Source: Pseudovirgaria hyperparasitica
Lineage: Eukaryota > Ascomycota > Dothideomycetes > Acrospermales > Acrospermaceae
Direction: 5' to 3'
Assembly (NCBI RefSeq): GCF_010093815.1
Contig: NW_022985562.1
Coordinates: 248,001 to 312,000 of the forward strand
Length of the DNA stretch: 64,000 bases
Positions 1 to 11,576 of this stretch are shown here, one piece after another; positions within the stretch are counted from its first letter, which is position 1, and the number at the start of each line of letters is the position of its first letter. Under the pieces are notes generated by a model, which saw nothing but the letters and a program-made list of their open reading frames with translations, did no database searches and was not told the DNA's origin. A program made the position numbers and the translations under genes.

Positions 1-1311
1 CCAGATACCCCAGTATCAATGTCCCCCGCAGGCAGGGATGTGTGGGCTGGCCAACCTTGTGACAGCCCATTGCCGGGATTGGTATTCTATCCGTGGTAGC
101 TTCTCACCAAGAAGGCCCGGCACCGGGCCTGCAACCATTCCAAGATTGAGGGAATGCCGGAGTACTACGCTGCTATAGTCCAATCCGTAGTCGCAAGGCA
201 ACGCTGAGAGAAAGCAGTGAAGGGGAAGAACAAGCTCTGCCATGCAGCCACCGCGCAATCCAAGACGGGATAGCCTAGCGCTGGTTCCTAAGACGCGGTC
301 TCGGCGTAAGCTTAGTGGGTACGGACTTCTTGGCAAGTTTGGTTTGTCGTTGGTTTGGCGTGTGATATGGGTGTAGATGGCGGAAAGACATGGCAAGAAT
401 CCTTCGAACACCAATATGTGAGGGATTGACCGGCGGGCTATTCGTTGCCAAGACTATACAGTCACCAGTCATTGGTTCGGCGGCACAGTTCCAGGCATGC
501 TATCAACGGCATTCTGTCCGTGAGGTTTAATATTGCCCTTGCGGGACGCGGCCAGAGCTGAGAAAGGCTCATTGGGTCATCTAGCCGGCAATGTGTAGTT
601 ATTGAGGCAGCATCTAATTAAGTCAAAGAAGGACACGGCTTGTTATTGAGAGGTGCACACAAGCCTCACCAAGAAACCAAGCAAGACAAACTGGCCACAC
701 CAGACATCGGCCCCTTGGAGACACGAGATACAAGGTTGAGTTGACAGGCTTGTTTGCACTGCTTCAGAACAAAGTCTGTGTGGGCCATATGCAATCTGGG
801 ATTGATCCTGGGTATTAGATTTGGTGCAAGATGCTCGGCCGACAGCTAGATACATACACAGTACACCGTCAGATCCAGTTTAGTTCCCCACCGGAACCAC
901 AAGTAACGTCACAGCGTGCATGGCACACGTGCCTGGGCCGTACTCCACATAATAGGCGACGGAAACAGTAACCCATATTCTGACATCTGCCGGCGTCATA
1001 GTAGTGCGATGGTGCTGTCAGATCTTTGGGGTGTGATAGGACAATATGCTGGTCTCTGCCATGTGGCCTCAACAGTCGCTCTTCGAGTGGGTTTCATGTT
1101 TGATTCTAGAACCGGATTGGCTTTTCCGCATATCAGATTCGGCATCGCAGCAGGGTTGACGAGTCTTGATTACTCAAAGTATCTGGCAATCACCATATGG
1201 GCGGACAAGAAAAGCGCCGTGCTAGAAAGATAATACCAGATCTCAAATACAACCCATGTAGCGCTTGTTGCTTTGTCGATAGTGTGAAAGATAATTAGCG
1301 ATCGGTGCAGC
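1..1311. other. Left edge of window, no recognisable gene
   Basis: This is the stretch before the 3' end of the threonine dehydratase gene. The open frames here (the longest about 130 codons, minus strand, positions 16-414) show no family motif, no plausible splice chain and no coding-like composition. I see no RNA gene or repeat. It is probably intergenic, or the far end of a gene outside the window. Confidence 0.4.
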
Positions 1312-3173
1312 TTACTCCAAGAGGAAAGCCTGGTATGTCGGATTATTCGTCTCTTCCGTGAACGGGTACCGTATTTCCTTCAGGAACTCTTTGATTCCCG
1401 TTTCCTGGCCCGCTGGGACTTGGATGCCAGCAAGAATCTTTCCAACATCACCGCCATAGTTCCGATAGTGGAAGAGAGAAATGTTACAGCCTGGTTGTAG
1501 AGTGGTGAGGAATTTGAACAGCGCGCCTGGTCGCTCCGGAAACTCAAAGGAATATAGACGTTCATCCTGGACATTGCTTCTTCCACCTCCAAGATAACGC
1601 AGATGCGACTTGGCTAGCTCGTCACCAGACAGATCCGTTGCTTTCATACCGTCAGCCTCGAGTCGCTGAATAAGCGTCGCAAGATCTTTTCTCCTTGTCA
1701 TGGCGTTCATGGAAACACCCATGAGGATATGTGCCTTGCCATCGCTGTTGGCATTCCGTAGACGATAGCTGAATTCGGTTACAGAGAGGGGGTTCACATT
1801 CTTTATAAGACTTGCGAATGCGCCAGGTTGTTCCGGTATGACAACGCTGAGCAACGCCTCCTTGTTCTCTCCCAAAGCTGCACGCTCAGCCACGAAGCGA
1901 AGACGATCAAAGTTCATGTTGGCACCAGATGCGATTGCAACCAGACCTCGGTTGGTGTTTGCAGACGGATGCATCTTGATATACTTCTTGATACCTGCAA
2001 GGGCGAGTGCTCCAGCTGGTTCAACGATGGCGCGGGTGTCTTCGAACATGTCCTTGATGGCTGCACAAGTCTCATCTGTCGTGACTTCGATGACTTCGTC
2101 AACTACCTCGGAGCATATGCGGAAAGTCTCTTCTCCGACCGTCTTGACAGCGGCACCATCCGCAAACAACCCGACATCCTTCAGCACTACCCTTTTGCGC
2201 AGACGCAGTGATTGAACCATCGCATTTGCATCATATGTTTCTACACCAATGATTTTGACGTGTGGGGCGATACGCTTGATGTACACGCCAATGCCTGCAA
2301 TGAGTCCCCCACCTCCTACACAGCAGAATATCGCTTCAAGATCTTGAAGATTCGTCTGCCTAAGGATTTCCATGCCGATGGTGCCTTGTCCTGCGATAAC
2401 ATACGGGTCATCGAATGGTGGTATGCTGACTAGGCCGTGAGCTATTTCCAGACGTGCGGCTTCAGCCTTTGCAGCATCAAAATCATCACCGTGCAGCACC
2501 ACTGATCCCCCAAGTCTTGACACGTTCTTGTGCTTTATGTCAGGCGTTCCAGACGGCATCACGATGGTAGCAGGAATCTTGAGCTTCCGAGCGGAGTAGG
2601 CAACGCCTTGGGCATGGTTTCCTGGACTTTCGCATCAGCATGTTTCTTGCGTCATGCTAGTATGTAGGCTTACCCGCTGAACACGCAACGACACCCTTCC
2701 ACCTTTCCCTAGACTCCAGATGCGCCATCTTGTTGTACGCCCCGCGAAGCTTGAAACTGAACACGGGCTGCAGGTCTTCGCGCTTTATCAAGATATTACT
2801 CTCAAGTCGATTGCTCAGATTGATAGCATGCGTCAGAGGAGTCTCTTCCACCACATCGTACACGCGAGATGTAAGGATGAGTCGCAAATACTGCGTAAGA
2901 GTCAGGCGTGAGAAATCGAGGCAGGAGGTCTGTCTAGGGAGGCCATCATACATCAGGATAGCCATTTGGAAGCACGAATGCTTGCGGGACTGCCAATTGC
3001 GCCTTGGATCGCAGTCCTGATGGTGGGGAGGGATTGGCGGTGTATTCTGTCAGCGACAGGCCGGTTTTGGCGATTGGTGTAGTGGGTGACATTGAGCCGT
3101 TTGGAAAGCCATTGGTCGTTGAGTTTGGGGTTATCGGGCGTGAATAGCCCTCTATGGGCGTTGAAGCGGCCAT
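1312..3173 (-). CDS. ILV1: Threonine dehydratase (threonine deaminase), PLP-dependent
   Basis: It deaminates L-threonine to 2-oxobutyrate, the committed step of isoleucine synthesis, in mitochondria in fungi. The model joins 3173-2952, 2890-2674 and 2621-1312, with introns of 61 and 52 nt (GTATGA..CAG and GTAAGC..CAG). It encodes 581 aa in frame throughout. The PLP-binding lysine lies in [11 protein letters not shown] (about residue 121). The catalytic domain then shows [11 protein letters not shown] (across intron 2) and the glycine-rich VGGGGLIAG loop. Two C-terminal ACT-like regulatory domains follow (PEQPGAF and [10 protein letters not shown]), as expected for isoleucine/valine allosteric control. 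I chose the ATG at 3173 because G at -3 and G at +4 give a better context than the in-frame ATG at 3224, which would add 17 residues. The first 70 residues are Ser/Pro/Thr-rich and could carry the transit signal. Confidence 0.95.
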
Positions 3174-3224
3174 ATCGAATTGGTTGCGGTGGTTGGTGTT
3201 AAAGGTAGCAAATGCGACAATCAT

Positions 3225-3652
3225 AAATATTTCGGTGTGACGTGCTACTGCAGGTAGTTTGGTGGTCCGAGCTTCGCGACATCAGCCGTGACCACTTCAA
3301 CTTCACAACAATAACATCCTTCGACCATGTCTCGAACTCGCCGAGACTAAGCTATGTCACGGTCTATGGTGCGTGAAAGCTTGGAGTCTGTAATCATGAC
3401 CTGCATAACCTTCTTCACTTGTCACACGGCCTGCTCATCTAGATGACGAGCATTCCCCTTGACGTTTGCTAGCATTAACAGTCAAAGGTAGGATCAGTTG
3501 CAGTTTGTGCTCATCACTGCCAGGACTCGAGGATTTGTCTATGCTCAGGTCTTCTATGAATCCACTCGGCCACGTAGTGTCATAGAAAGCTCACCTCTAG
3601 TCACATCCTAAGCGCATACCTCCCAACCACACCACATAGCCATCAAAACAAG
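3225..3652. promoter_or_regulatory. Divergent promoter region, ILV1 / secreted protein
   Basis: This intergenic stretch of about 430-480 nt lies between the divergent starts of threonine dehydratase (-) and the secreted protein (+). I searched by eye for a perfect Gcn4/CPC1 site (TGASTCA), expected for an amino-acid biosynthesis gene, and found none here. No repeats are visible. Confidence 0.4.
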
Positions 3653-4636
3653 ATGCTCGTCCCACGACATCTACTCGTTCTCCTTCTTTCAACAACTCAC
3701 AGCCAAGCCCTATGGTTCATGAACAACGGCAGGCTCAACATGACAATAGATCCAGGCGACTTCGAAATCGACCTAGCCGCCAACATCGGCTGCGTCTACC
3801 CCCCCGTCGAAGACCAAGACTCGAGCGACAACATGTGGCAATCCTTCGACATCCTCCTCGCCGCCGACAACATCGCCACCTCCGACCCCGACCTCACCGG
3901 CTACCCAGGCCTCATCTGCGCCCTCCTCACCAACGAAACAATCCAAATGGGCTCCTGGCCCTACATCCTCACCCTCCCCGACAAAATCGGCCAGCCCTCC
4001 TCCTCCTCCTCCTCCAACCCCTCCCCTCAAGTAAAATACTACCTCGCCCTCAAACGCCACCGCAACCAAGGCCCCGACCTCCAAGACCCCTACCGCTGGA
4101 CACCCCCAATCCCAATAAACCAGCAAAAACTCGACGGCGACACCGCCCTCCCCATCGCCTACAACGCCCGCAACGTCCCCTGCGCCTCCATCGAATGCGT
4201 CCGCTCCTGCCAGAACAACCACGCCTACCCGCTCGCAAACGACTGCGTGCACACCACCTGCCGCCTCGACAGCTACTCGCAGCAGTCCCACTCCGCCTCG
4301 CTCACCCGCTCACCCGACGCCGACCCGCCCCCCTACTCCGACTACACCTGCTCCAGCTACTTTGACTCGCCGCCCTGCTCGCTCACGGGCGGCACCGATT
4401 GTCCCACGCCGACGGCTTCGGCGGAGTTGACTTCGTCGAGTGTTTCTGCGGGTGCGACGCCGGCGGCGCCTGGGTCGGCGACTTCGACGCCCGTGGTTAC
4501 GGCGCTTGTGTATCATCCGACGGCGCGGAGGAGATCTGGTGGGGTGCGGTTGGGCGGGTCGTGGACGTCTCGCGGGGGTGGTGTTGTTGTTGTATTGGCT
4601 TCTGCTGTCGTCGGCGGTGTACTGCTGCTGGTCTGA
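3653..4636 (+). CDS. Secreted, probably GPI-anchored cysteine-containing protein of unknown function
   Basis: A single exon encodes 327 aa. An N-terminal signal peptide (MLVPRHLLVLLLSTTHSQA) is followed by an ectodomain with ten cysteines, most of them in residues 180-250. After that come a Ser/Thr/Ala-rich stretch of about 50 residues and a C-terminal hydrophobic segment (VVVVLASAVVGGVLLLV) ending at the stop, the layout of a GPI signal. I do not recognise the ectodomain family. Base usage is odd: codons up to about 4390 strongly prefer C at the third position, and after that they prefer G or T, so the coding strand flips from C-rich to G-rich inside one exon. The gene is convergent with pyruvate kinase. 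Cell-wall or surface protein is an inference from topology only. Confidence 0.75.
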   Translation: MLVPRHLLVLLLSTTHSQALWFMNNGRLNMTIDPGDFEIDLAANIGCVYPPVEDQDSSDNMWQSFDILLAADNIATSDPDLTGYPGLICALLTNETIQMGSWPYILTLPDKIGQPSSSSSSNPSPQVKYYLALKRHRNQGPDLQDPYRWTPPIPINQQKLDGDTALPIAYNARNVPCASIECVRSCQNNHAYPLANDCVHTTCRLDSYSQQSHSASLTRSPDADPPPYSDYTCSSYFDSPPCSLTGGTDCPTPTASAELTSSSVSAGATPAAPGSATSTPVVTALVYHPTARRRSGGVRLGGSWTSRGGGVVVVLASAVVGGVLLLV

Positions 4637-5524
4637 TGGAGCCCGTCTGCGTTCGTGGAACGATTGATTGATGGATGAGCTACTGGTGACGATTCAGATC
4701 TTTGGTAGTATCTGCAAGACCGGCACCTGGACATAAACCATTCTCATTTTCTTCCCTTTTTTTCGATATTTGGCTTTGCGTGGTTTTGCGTGGCGTTGCA
4801 TGGATGGCATGGCATGGCATAGCATGGCTATACCAAACTCTATGCATTTTCCCGGATCTTTTGGGTAATTTTTCATTTCAAAGCGGCTGCTGCATATCAA
4901 TAACTCTTTTTCTTTCGATAACCCCCAGTCATCATCTCAGCGTCAAGTCTCTCCTTGTTTGTCTTTTCCCGCAACTACGGCGTTCATCTCTACTTCGCAG
5001 AATTTACTACACCTTTTTGCTTTTGGTTATCCGGATTTTTCTTTGCACATACCGTCTCGCAAGCTAAGGGTCCCAGAAGATGTCGCAGATCACAAGTGCT
5101 AATTAATTCCCACGTGGTCGTTATGCTTGGGTAAATCATCACCCTGGCAGCCTGGGCAAGTGGGGTCTCTGCAGATCATCATCCATTTGCTACAGTAGTT
5201 ACATGTAGTTACTTAGTTAGCGTGGGGGGGTGCGGGACCACTTTGAAATGATCGGATGGAACCGTCGGAACGATCTGCTAAGATAAGTAAAAAGGACCCC
5301 ACCCTGAACGAATTGAATGCGTAAGAATTCACGTACGTATCAATGAATGAATGAATGAATGGGGTGGTAGTGGTGAATCCATGAGACAAATCAAGTTCTA
5401 GCATCCAATCTATCCTTTTTTTATTTCATGCTGTCTGTGTGCCGTCACGCCTTTATATCGCAATTGCAAACATATCCATCGCATCAAGTCAGATATCAGC
5501 CCGTAGTTAGCCCAAGCCCGCCGC
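4637..5524. other. Convergent 3' intergenic region
   Basis: This lies between the 3' ends of the secreted protein (+) and pyruvate kinase (-). It contains an ATGGC-rich short repeat near 4798-4828 and a TGAA tetranucleotide run near 5343-5361. No coding frame with family features is visible. Confidence 0.4.
5343..5361. repeat. (ATGA)n microsatellite
   Basis: About 4.5 perfect copies of a TGAA/ATGA tetranucleotide lie downstream of the pyruvate kinase stop codon. Confidence 0.8.
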
Positions 5525-7525
5525 TTATGCGTCCTGGTTCAATCCAAGATCCTCCTCTGCAGGTACCATGCGGATGGTGTTGGTGTGGCCCATACCGCCC
5601 CTCCAGCCCTGGACAGCGACGACGATGTCTCCTTTGCTGAGAATGCCGAGCTTGATTGCGTTCTGGATGCCCCATTTCAGGCGGCGATCGACGTCCTCCT
5701 GCCACGGAACGTTCTTGAAGTCGGGCTTCTCTTCGTTGAAGTGGAAGGGATAGACACCGCGGTACAAGTGGGAGTACTAGACGACTAATTAGCAATGTAC
5801 AATATCAAGATCTGAGCGTGAGAACTTACGCGGGATGCAGTGGCATTGCGAGTGACCATGATAATTGGGCAAACCGGGCGGTACTTGGCTAGGAGACGAG
5901 CAGTGTTGCCCCTGGAGATGTGTTAGTTTCGTTTGTTTGAGTCGCTACAGACCATGCCTGTACTTACGAGGTAGTAAGGGTGATGATAGCACCGGCATTT
6001 TGCTCCAGACTAGCACTGACAGCAGTCATGCAGCAAGTCTCAGTAGTAGGGCAAGGAACCGGTGCAAGCTTTCTCAGCTCATCAAATGCATTAACATAAG
6101 GAATGGCAACCTCAGCCAACAAGCAAGTATCGTGCATCAGAGTGACAGCTTCAACCGGGTAGTTGCCCTTGGCCGTCTCACCGGACAACATGACACAGTC
6201 GGCACCATCGAGGACGGCGTTACCAACATCGCTAACTTCAGCACGAGTAGGACGGGGGTTGTAGGTCATGGATTCAAGCATCTGGGTAGCGCAGATAGCA
6301 GGCTTTCCGGCGATGTTGCACTTGGTGATCATCATCTTTTGTGCGATAAAGACTTGGGAAGGCGGAATCTCGATACCAAGATCGCCACGGGCGACCATGA
6401 CACCGTCCGTCACCTTCAGGATCTCGTCGAAGTTGTTCACACCCTGTTGGTTCTCAATCTTGGCAATGATTTGGATATCCTTGCCCTCCTGTCCGAGGAC
6501 CTCGCGAATGGCAGTGATGTCGCTGGCGCGGCGGATGAAGGATGCGAAGACCATGTCGACCTTGTTCTTGACACCAAATCTTAAATCGCCCTTGTCTTTC
6601 TCTGAGAGAGCGGGAAGGTCGACATTGGTCATTGGCAGATTGACACCCTTCCTGGAGGAGATCTTGCCATTGTTCAAGCACTTGCACTTGAGGTTCTTCT
6701 CGTCAATAATCTCCTCCACAACAAAGGACAGAACACCGTCGTCGACGTATATCACCCGGCCCTTTTCAATCACCTTGGTAATATTCTTGTAGTCGACGTA
6801 CCTAAAAGAAAGAGTCAATTTCGAGCATACCACCTTTGCCTAGATTGCTTTCTTACATGTTCTTGTTGTCACTGGCTGTGGCATACTTCTCGTCGGTGGT
6901 GATTATTATCTCATCACCGCCACTGATCGGAATGTCTGCATCCCCGACAGTATTTCCGGTTCGGATCTCGGGTCCTTTCTACAAGCAAATATGAGTCTTC
7001 TAGGTCTGCTCGCCGGGCTGGAGGTAACATACGGTATCCAAAGCAATAGCAAGAGGCCTGCCCGGCTGGGACTTCTCTGCGGCGCGCGCGTTGTCGATGA
7101 CAGACTGGTGGTACTGTGCTGGCTGTTAGGGTCTGGCACCGCGTATGGAGAGGGACGGAGTTTCGTACCTCGTACGAACCATGGGAGAAGTTCATGCGAA
7201 CGACATTGAGACCGGCTATGAGAGAGAGTCAGTCAGTCAGTCAGTGAGAGACTAGAGATCTATTGAGCTGTTGCGCACCTTTCCTGAGAGCATTGATCTT
7301 CTCCGCCGAATTCGTCTTGGGACCTACGGACAGGACAGTTAGCAAAGCTATTTTCCGAGTCCAATCGAGCCTCGAGTAAAGGCAGAAAGTGATAGTGCTC
7401 GTACCAATGGTGCCAATGATAGAAGTCCGACGGTAGTTCTTCTGCGGACGGTACTCAGTGTTCAGTTGTGACAGCCATTCGATTCTGGTACGGCCAGAGT
7501 TGAGGTGGTCCAGAGCGTTGGCCAT
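5525..7525 (-). CDS. Pyruvate kinase
   Basis: It converts phosphoenolpyruvate and ADP to pyruvate and ATP, the last step of glycolysis, in the cytosol. Eight exons: 7525-7405, 7323-7279, 7215-7169, 7113-7033, 6978-6857, 6801-5968, 5911-5830 and 5776-5525. The seven introns are 53-81 nt, all GT-AG, and crowd the 5' third. The product is 527 aa, the usual fungal length. Visible signatures are [10 protein letters not shown] at the N terminus, VVRMNFSHG, the [10 protein letters not shown] loop, [10 protein letters not shown] (catalytic Lys253 and Mg-binding Glu255), [10 protein letters not shown] (Asp279), CATQMLESM, and [15 protein letters not shown]. The C-terminal effector domain is present. 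A CT-rich tract lies about 60 nt upstream of the start. I see no lesion. Confidence 0.97.
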
Positions 7526-7586
7526 GATGAAAGGTAAAAGGTACGGTGCGTCGTCGGGGTATATTTTTCAAAAGAAGTCAATAGCT

Positions 7587-7601
7587 AGAGAGAGAGAGAG
7601 A
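7587..7601 (-). promoter_or_regulatory. CT-box upstream of pyruvate kinase
   Basis: On the minus strand this is an uninterrupted CT repeat about 60 nt before the pyruvate kinase ATG. Pyrimidine (CT) boxes close to the transcription start are typical of highly expressed fungal glycolytic genes, so a core-promoter role is inferred from position and composition. Confidence 0.4.
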
Positions 7602-8343
7602 CAAGAAAACAAGTCAGTCAATTGTAGGAACAGTTGGTCGGACACGGCCGTAGTGTGTCGGAGGGTTTTGTTGAGCAACACATACCTCAGCCGTTATAGT
7701 TAGTGGGGCAGTGCGAAGAGAGCTCGGAAAATGACGCGGTGAGAGGGGAGAGAGGATGAAACAGGTGGAATGCGACTCGGGGGAAGTGCAGCAGGTATTA
7801 ATATAGTCTCGGTGCACAGAGCCAGATTTACGTCAGAGGTGTCTTCTTCTTGCAAACAAAGAATGCAGATGCAGCATGCCTTGCAGCAGTATTATTTATT
7901 TATTTATTTTATTTTGTGTTTTTTTCGTTGCTTTAGGGCTTGTTAGGGTTCCGTGGAGGGTTAGACGATCTTTTCAATTCTCTGGTTTTGCTGCCGCCGC
8001 CGCGCTTGAATGCCCCCCGCGCCAGTGATAAGGCTCCGTCCGTCCACAATTGGCGCCTCAGGCTGCTATATGATGACAAGTCACGCTAGACTGTTACAAG
8101 CCTAGCCTCGTCAAGGCGGTCAGGGCGTGTCACCTCGAGGCTCCGACACCCAATCCATCCCATCCATCACAACACTTCGTATCCTACTCCAGAGCTATCA
8201 AAACACCGCAAGCTCGCTCCTCACTCCTCCCGAGTCTTTGCATACTCGACCGTTTCCACTCAGACAGAACCCGTGCTCGCTGTCAAAATCACTTTAGACT
8301 CGGCTCCCTCTTGCTCTGCTCTCCCCCTTGCAACCCCGCCGCC
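7602..8343. promoter_or_regulatory. Divergent promoter region, pyruvate kinase / DUF1748 gene
   Basis: This intergenic stretch separates two divergent genes. It includes an AT-rich TTTA tetranucleotide tract at about 7891-7912 and C-rich sequence before the DUF1748 start. No coding frame with family features was seen. Confidence 0.4.
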
Positions 8344-8855
8344 ATGGTGGTATGTTCCTAGGAGCCTCGTGTACACATGCCCGATCCAGAGCTAACAGCC
8401 TGAACAGCTCGGTCGCGTCGCGCACTACGCCTTTGATGCCGTACTTAGTATGCTCTTGTTCTTTTCGAGTCCATCTCAGCATCGTTGCTAACCACTACAC
8501 CACCCACCAGTCTCCGCCTTCCTCGCCGGTGTAAAGCGATCCACAGGTCTTACGTATGCTTACCCTACCCTCCTGCCCTACCCTACCCTACCCTACTACC
8601 CCCCCTTCCGAGCCCGGTCTCCATGCCGCCGTCTTGTCTTGAAAGAAAGAGAAGAATCAACAAAAAAAAGCACAAAGCTAATCTCTCCCACTTCCATGGG
8701 ACTCTAGCCCCAGCGTCCGATCCGAGCAAATCACATCCTCGCCCGACGTCAAGAAATGGATCGACAACTACCTCTGGGTCGGCGAGTGGGCGATGGACCA
8801 GAGCGTGATGGTCATGGGCGCCACATCATACTTTGAGCGGAGACGGGATCCGTGA
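8344..8855 (+). CDS. DUF1748 family small protein
   Basis: The conserved fungal mini-protein is 78 aa and is reconstructed from four exons: 8344-8349, 8408-8447, 8511-8553 and 8708-8855. The first exon is only two codons. The product starts MVLGRVAHYAFDAV and contains LAGVKRSTGL, a WIDNYLWVGEWAMDQSVM block and a basic C terminus, YFERRRDP; I recognise this pattern as DUF1748. Molecular function is not established from sequence. One hydrophobic N-terminal helix suggests a membrane or mitochondrial link. The third intron (154 nt) is longer than its neighbours and holds CCCTA pentamer repeats. Every junction is GT-AG and in frame. Confidence 0.88.
8575..8600. repeat. CCCTA pentamer repeats inside an intron
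   Basis: Several CCCTA copies lie in intron 3 of the DUF1748 gene. The unit resembles the fungal telomere complement CCCTAA but lacks one A, so I treat it as a simple repeat. Confidence 0.6.
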
Positions 8856-9438
8856 TGGGGGAGAACAGCTGGAGCTTTTTGGGACCTCGATATACGGCGA
8901 GACGAGATGGGCACTTGGTGTGGCTTGGGAACACTTATGGTGCTGGAGGTTCGTGGTAGCGTCACCGCTCTTGGGCTTAGGTTAGAGAAGCTGGACGAAT
9001 TATGCAGGATTTCATGAGGGCGTTAAGGTTTATGATGTGTATATACTGGCTCGCTTGCCAATCCAACACCACTCGAACGCATATAGCAAGTTTGTGTCTA
9101 ATTTGACTATACATCTGGTACGGGACTATCAAAGCTGTGCCATAATAGGAAAGAACGTAGCATGAGGCGAGTAGACTGTGTGGAAGGAACTATGTCTCAC
9201 ACAACACTTTGGCAAGTTCTCTAGCGGTCCATCTGACCTAAAGCAGTAGTCACATGCGTATCCGGTCGCTATATCCGACGAGCGACTAATAGCATCCAGA
9301 CAGCCGTGTCATAAACCCTACGTGAAAGCCCACACCACCCAAACAACACAATGCAAAAAGTCCCAAAATCCCAAATATGTACATCTGAACCGAACCCCCC
9401 GAATCTCTATCCCCACCTCCCCCTTCAAGCCAAACCCT
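8856..9438. other. Convergent 3' intergenic region
   Basis: This stretch lies between the 3' ends of the DUF1748 gene (+) and the GMC oxidoreductase (-). I see no coding or repeat structure in it. Confidence 0.4.
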
Positions 9439-11576
9439 CTAAAAATCCCGGTAGTAGCTATCCAGAAAACTCGCCCTCTCCCACTGAATCCGCCTCTCCA
9501 CCATATCCTCGTCCTCGACCACATCCAACGACACCGGCCGCCTCGACTTGTACGCCTCCTCGTAGCCGTTCACGCTGCGCTTCACGGCATTCGGTCTGCG
9601 GTCTGGATCTTGTGTTACTAGTTCGGGCGATGTCCTCGCTTGATCTCCGGGCGCGCCGTTGTTGGCGTTGGGGGAGGAGGGTGGGTTAGGAGCTACGGGG
9701 TTGGGAGTAGAGATGGGTGAGACGGTTGGATTGGAGATTGCTGGAACCACTGGCGTTGAACTGCCGCCAAGTGCCAGGATCCTCGCGGCTGCAGCTTCGG
9801 CTGCGAGCATGACGATGGCCTGGGTGTCGCCTGTCGGCAGGTCTGGATGGAAGGACGCGTCGACGACGAAGAGGTTGTCTGTACCGTAGACCCTGGTGTC
9901 CAGGTCGACGACGGCCGTGCCGTTTGCGCGGCCGTCGTCGGGGCCCATTTTGGCGGTGCCGACGAAGTGTGAGCCGGAGACGTATTCGGTGATGAGGTCT
10001 GCGCTGGTGACTGTGCTTGGATCGGAGGCGGTTTGGAGTGTGAGGGTGGAGGCGTCGGATCTGCTGTAGGCGAGGAGGTTGTCGAGGAAGAGGGAGACGG
10101 CTTCTTTGTCGTCCGCGGTGTTCAGCCATGGCGTGGCTGTGAATTCGGTCGCGCCGGCGCTGGTGATGCCGAGTGAGCCGACGGATGAGAGGCCGTGTGT
10201 GAGGGAGATTTTCATTTCGATGGTGTTGTTTGAGGGCATGCTGCATGTCCCCTGGATAAACTTCTGGCTTCCGGATGTTGTGTTTACGGAGGTCCAGAAG
10301 GCGAGACGTTGGCTGCTTTGGGAGAGGAGACCGGCGCCTTGGGCGAAGAGGTCTATGTCGTGGAGGCTGGGATTGGTAAAGGCAGTTGGCGCAAGAGCTG
10401 TCGTTGTATTCTTGGTGGAGAACTTGAGTGTGAAGACTGGGTGGTCCTTGAGCCCCTGTCCGACAGGGAGATTGATCCATTGCTCTGTCGGGGGTAGGGG
10501 GACACGACTACTCCCGGACGCAACAATCTGGATCTGATCAGACGGTCCGATACCGCTGTTGAAAAGAATCCGCGGTGTTGATAGCGCTCCTGCAGACAGG
10601 ATCACTTTCCCGTTGGACTTGACGTTGATGATATGTCTGCCACTGCTGGTCTCCACTTCAACGCCAGTAACCGCCGAGCCACTTCTCACGGCGCGGACAA
10701 CTTTCGTGTTGAGGCTCAAGTGGAAGTTGGGCAACTTCTGAGCAATCGGCAAGTACGTCACCACAGGACCACCACGCCTGCCATTCTGGATATTCCATGG
10801 CGGATATGAATACGTCTCGTATTTCGCATCCGGCTCCAACAAAGCATTACGTTCCGCAAATCCATTCCTCGACAGAAACGTCGACACTATATCAAACCCT
10901 CCCTGGTCATACCTTTCCCCGTCCATTGACGCCAGACTCGTTCCAGGACTACGCGTGTAGAGCCGGTCAGCGGCCCCTTTGACATCCTTCCACTTCCAGG
11001 AATCGGGCCAGTTATCGTCAAAGTCTCGCGCCTGGGGCTTGACAAACATCATAGCCTAGACACGCACCGCTTTAGCATCTCATCATACCACTGACCCAAC
11101 CATACGGGTAAACTCACATCAACCATACTCCCACCACCAAGAATACACCCAGCTTGAGACGCAGTATCCTCGCAGTATGCACTCCTGTCGGACATGCTGC
11201 TCAGGTGATCAGCGTAGGCAGGTACATCGTACCGAGTGACGGTACTGTTCCAGGGCACCACGGCTCTGCCCCCGGAGACATATGTCGACGCATGCCCTCT
11301 TTCGATCAGTAGGACCTCCGCGCCACTTTCTGCAAGTCTTTCGGCGACGATGATTCCCGCTGGCCCAGCGCCCGCTACGATATAGTCATACGAGGAGTCG
11401 GAGACTGGAACAGTCGCGTGTGCCGTTGGTGAGGGTGTGGGGACTGTAGTAGTCGTTGGAGATGCCCCGATCGGACTGGAGACTGCATGTCCTAGACACG
11501 AAGATGCCGGCTGCGCAAGAGCTCGTGCCAAGAAGGAGAAGAAGAAGGATATAGAAAGCGACGCGAAGAAACTCAT
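9439..11576 (-). CDS. Secreted GMC oxidoreductase resembling the flavin domain of cellobiose dehydrogenase (no heme domain)
   Basis: This is a flavin-dependent extracellular dehydrogenase; its substrate is probably a sugar but is not proven. Two exons, 11576-11118 and 11055-9439, with a 62-nt intron (GTGAGT..TAG), encode 691 aa. A signal peptide (about 1-21) and a short Ser/Thr/Pro linker (about 30-58) lead straight into the FAD Rossmann motif VAGAGPAGIIVAERLAESG (about 67-85). The following regions (DNWPDSWKWKDV, RSPGTSLASMDGERY, GTAVVDLDTRVYGTDNLFVV) look like cellobiose dehydrogenase (CAZy AA3_1 type), but the N-terminal cytochrome domain is absent. The likely catalytic His is H516 in SGSHFVG. 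The second active-site position, usually Asn or His, reads Asp (D563) in LPTGDTQA. A Pro-rich then charged tail of about 110 residues follows the flavin domain. Wobble bases shift from C-rich to G-rich towards the 3' end. Confidence 0.88.

Noticed and set aside
916-1233. 105-codon plus-strand frame
   Set aside because: No motif, and it lies in the flank of ILV1; the product looks random.
8570-8600. CCCTA repeats as an interstitial telomere
   Set aside because: The unit is five bases, not the CCCTAA hexamer, and lies inside an intron of a conserved gene.
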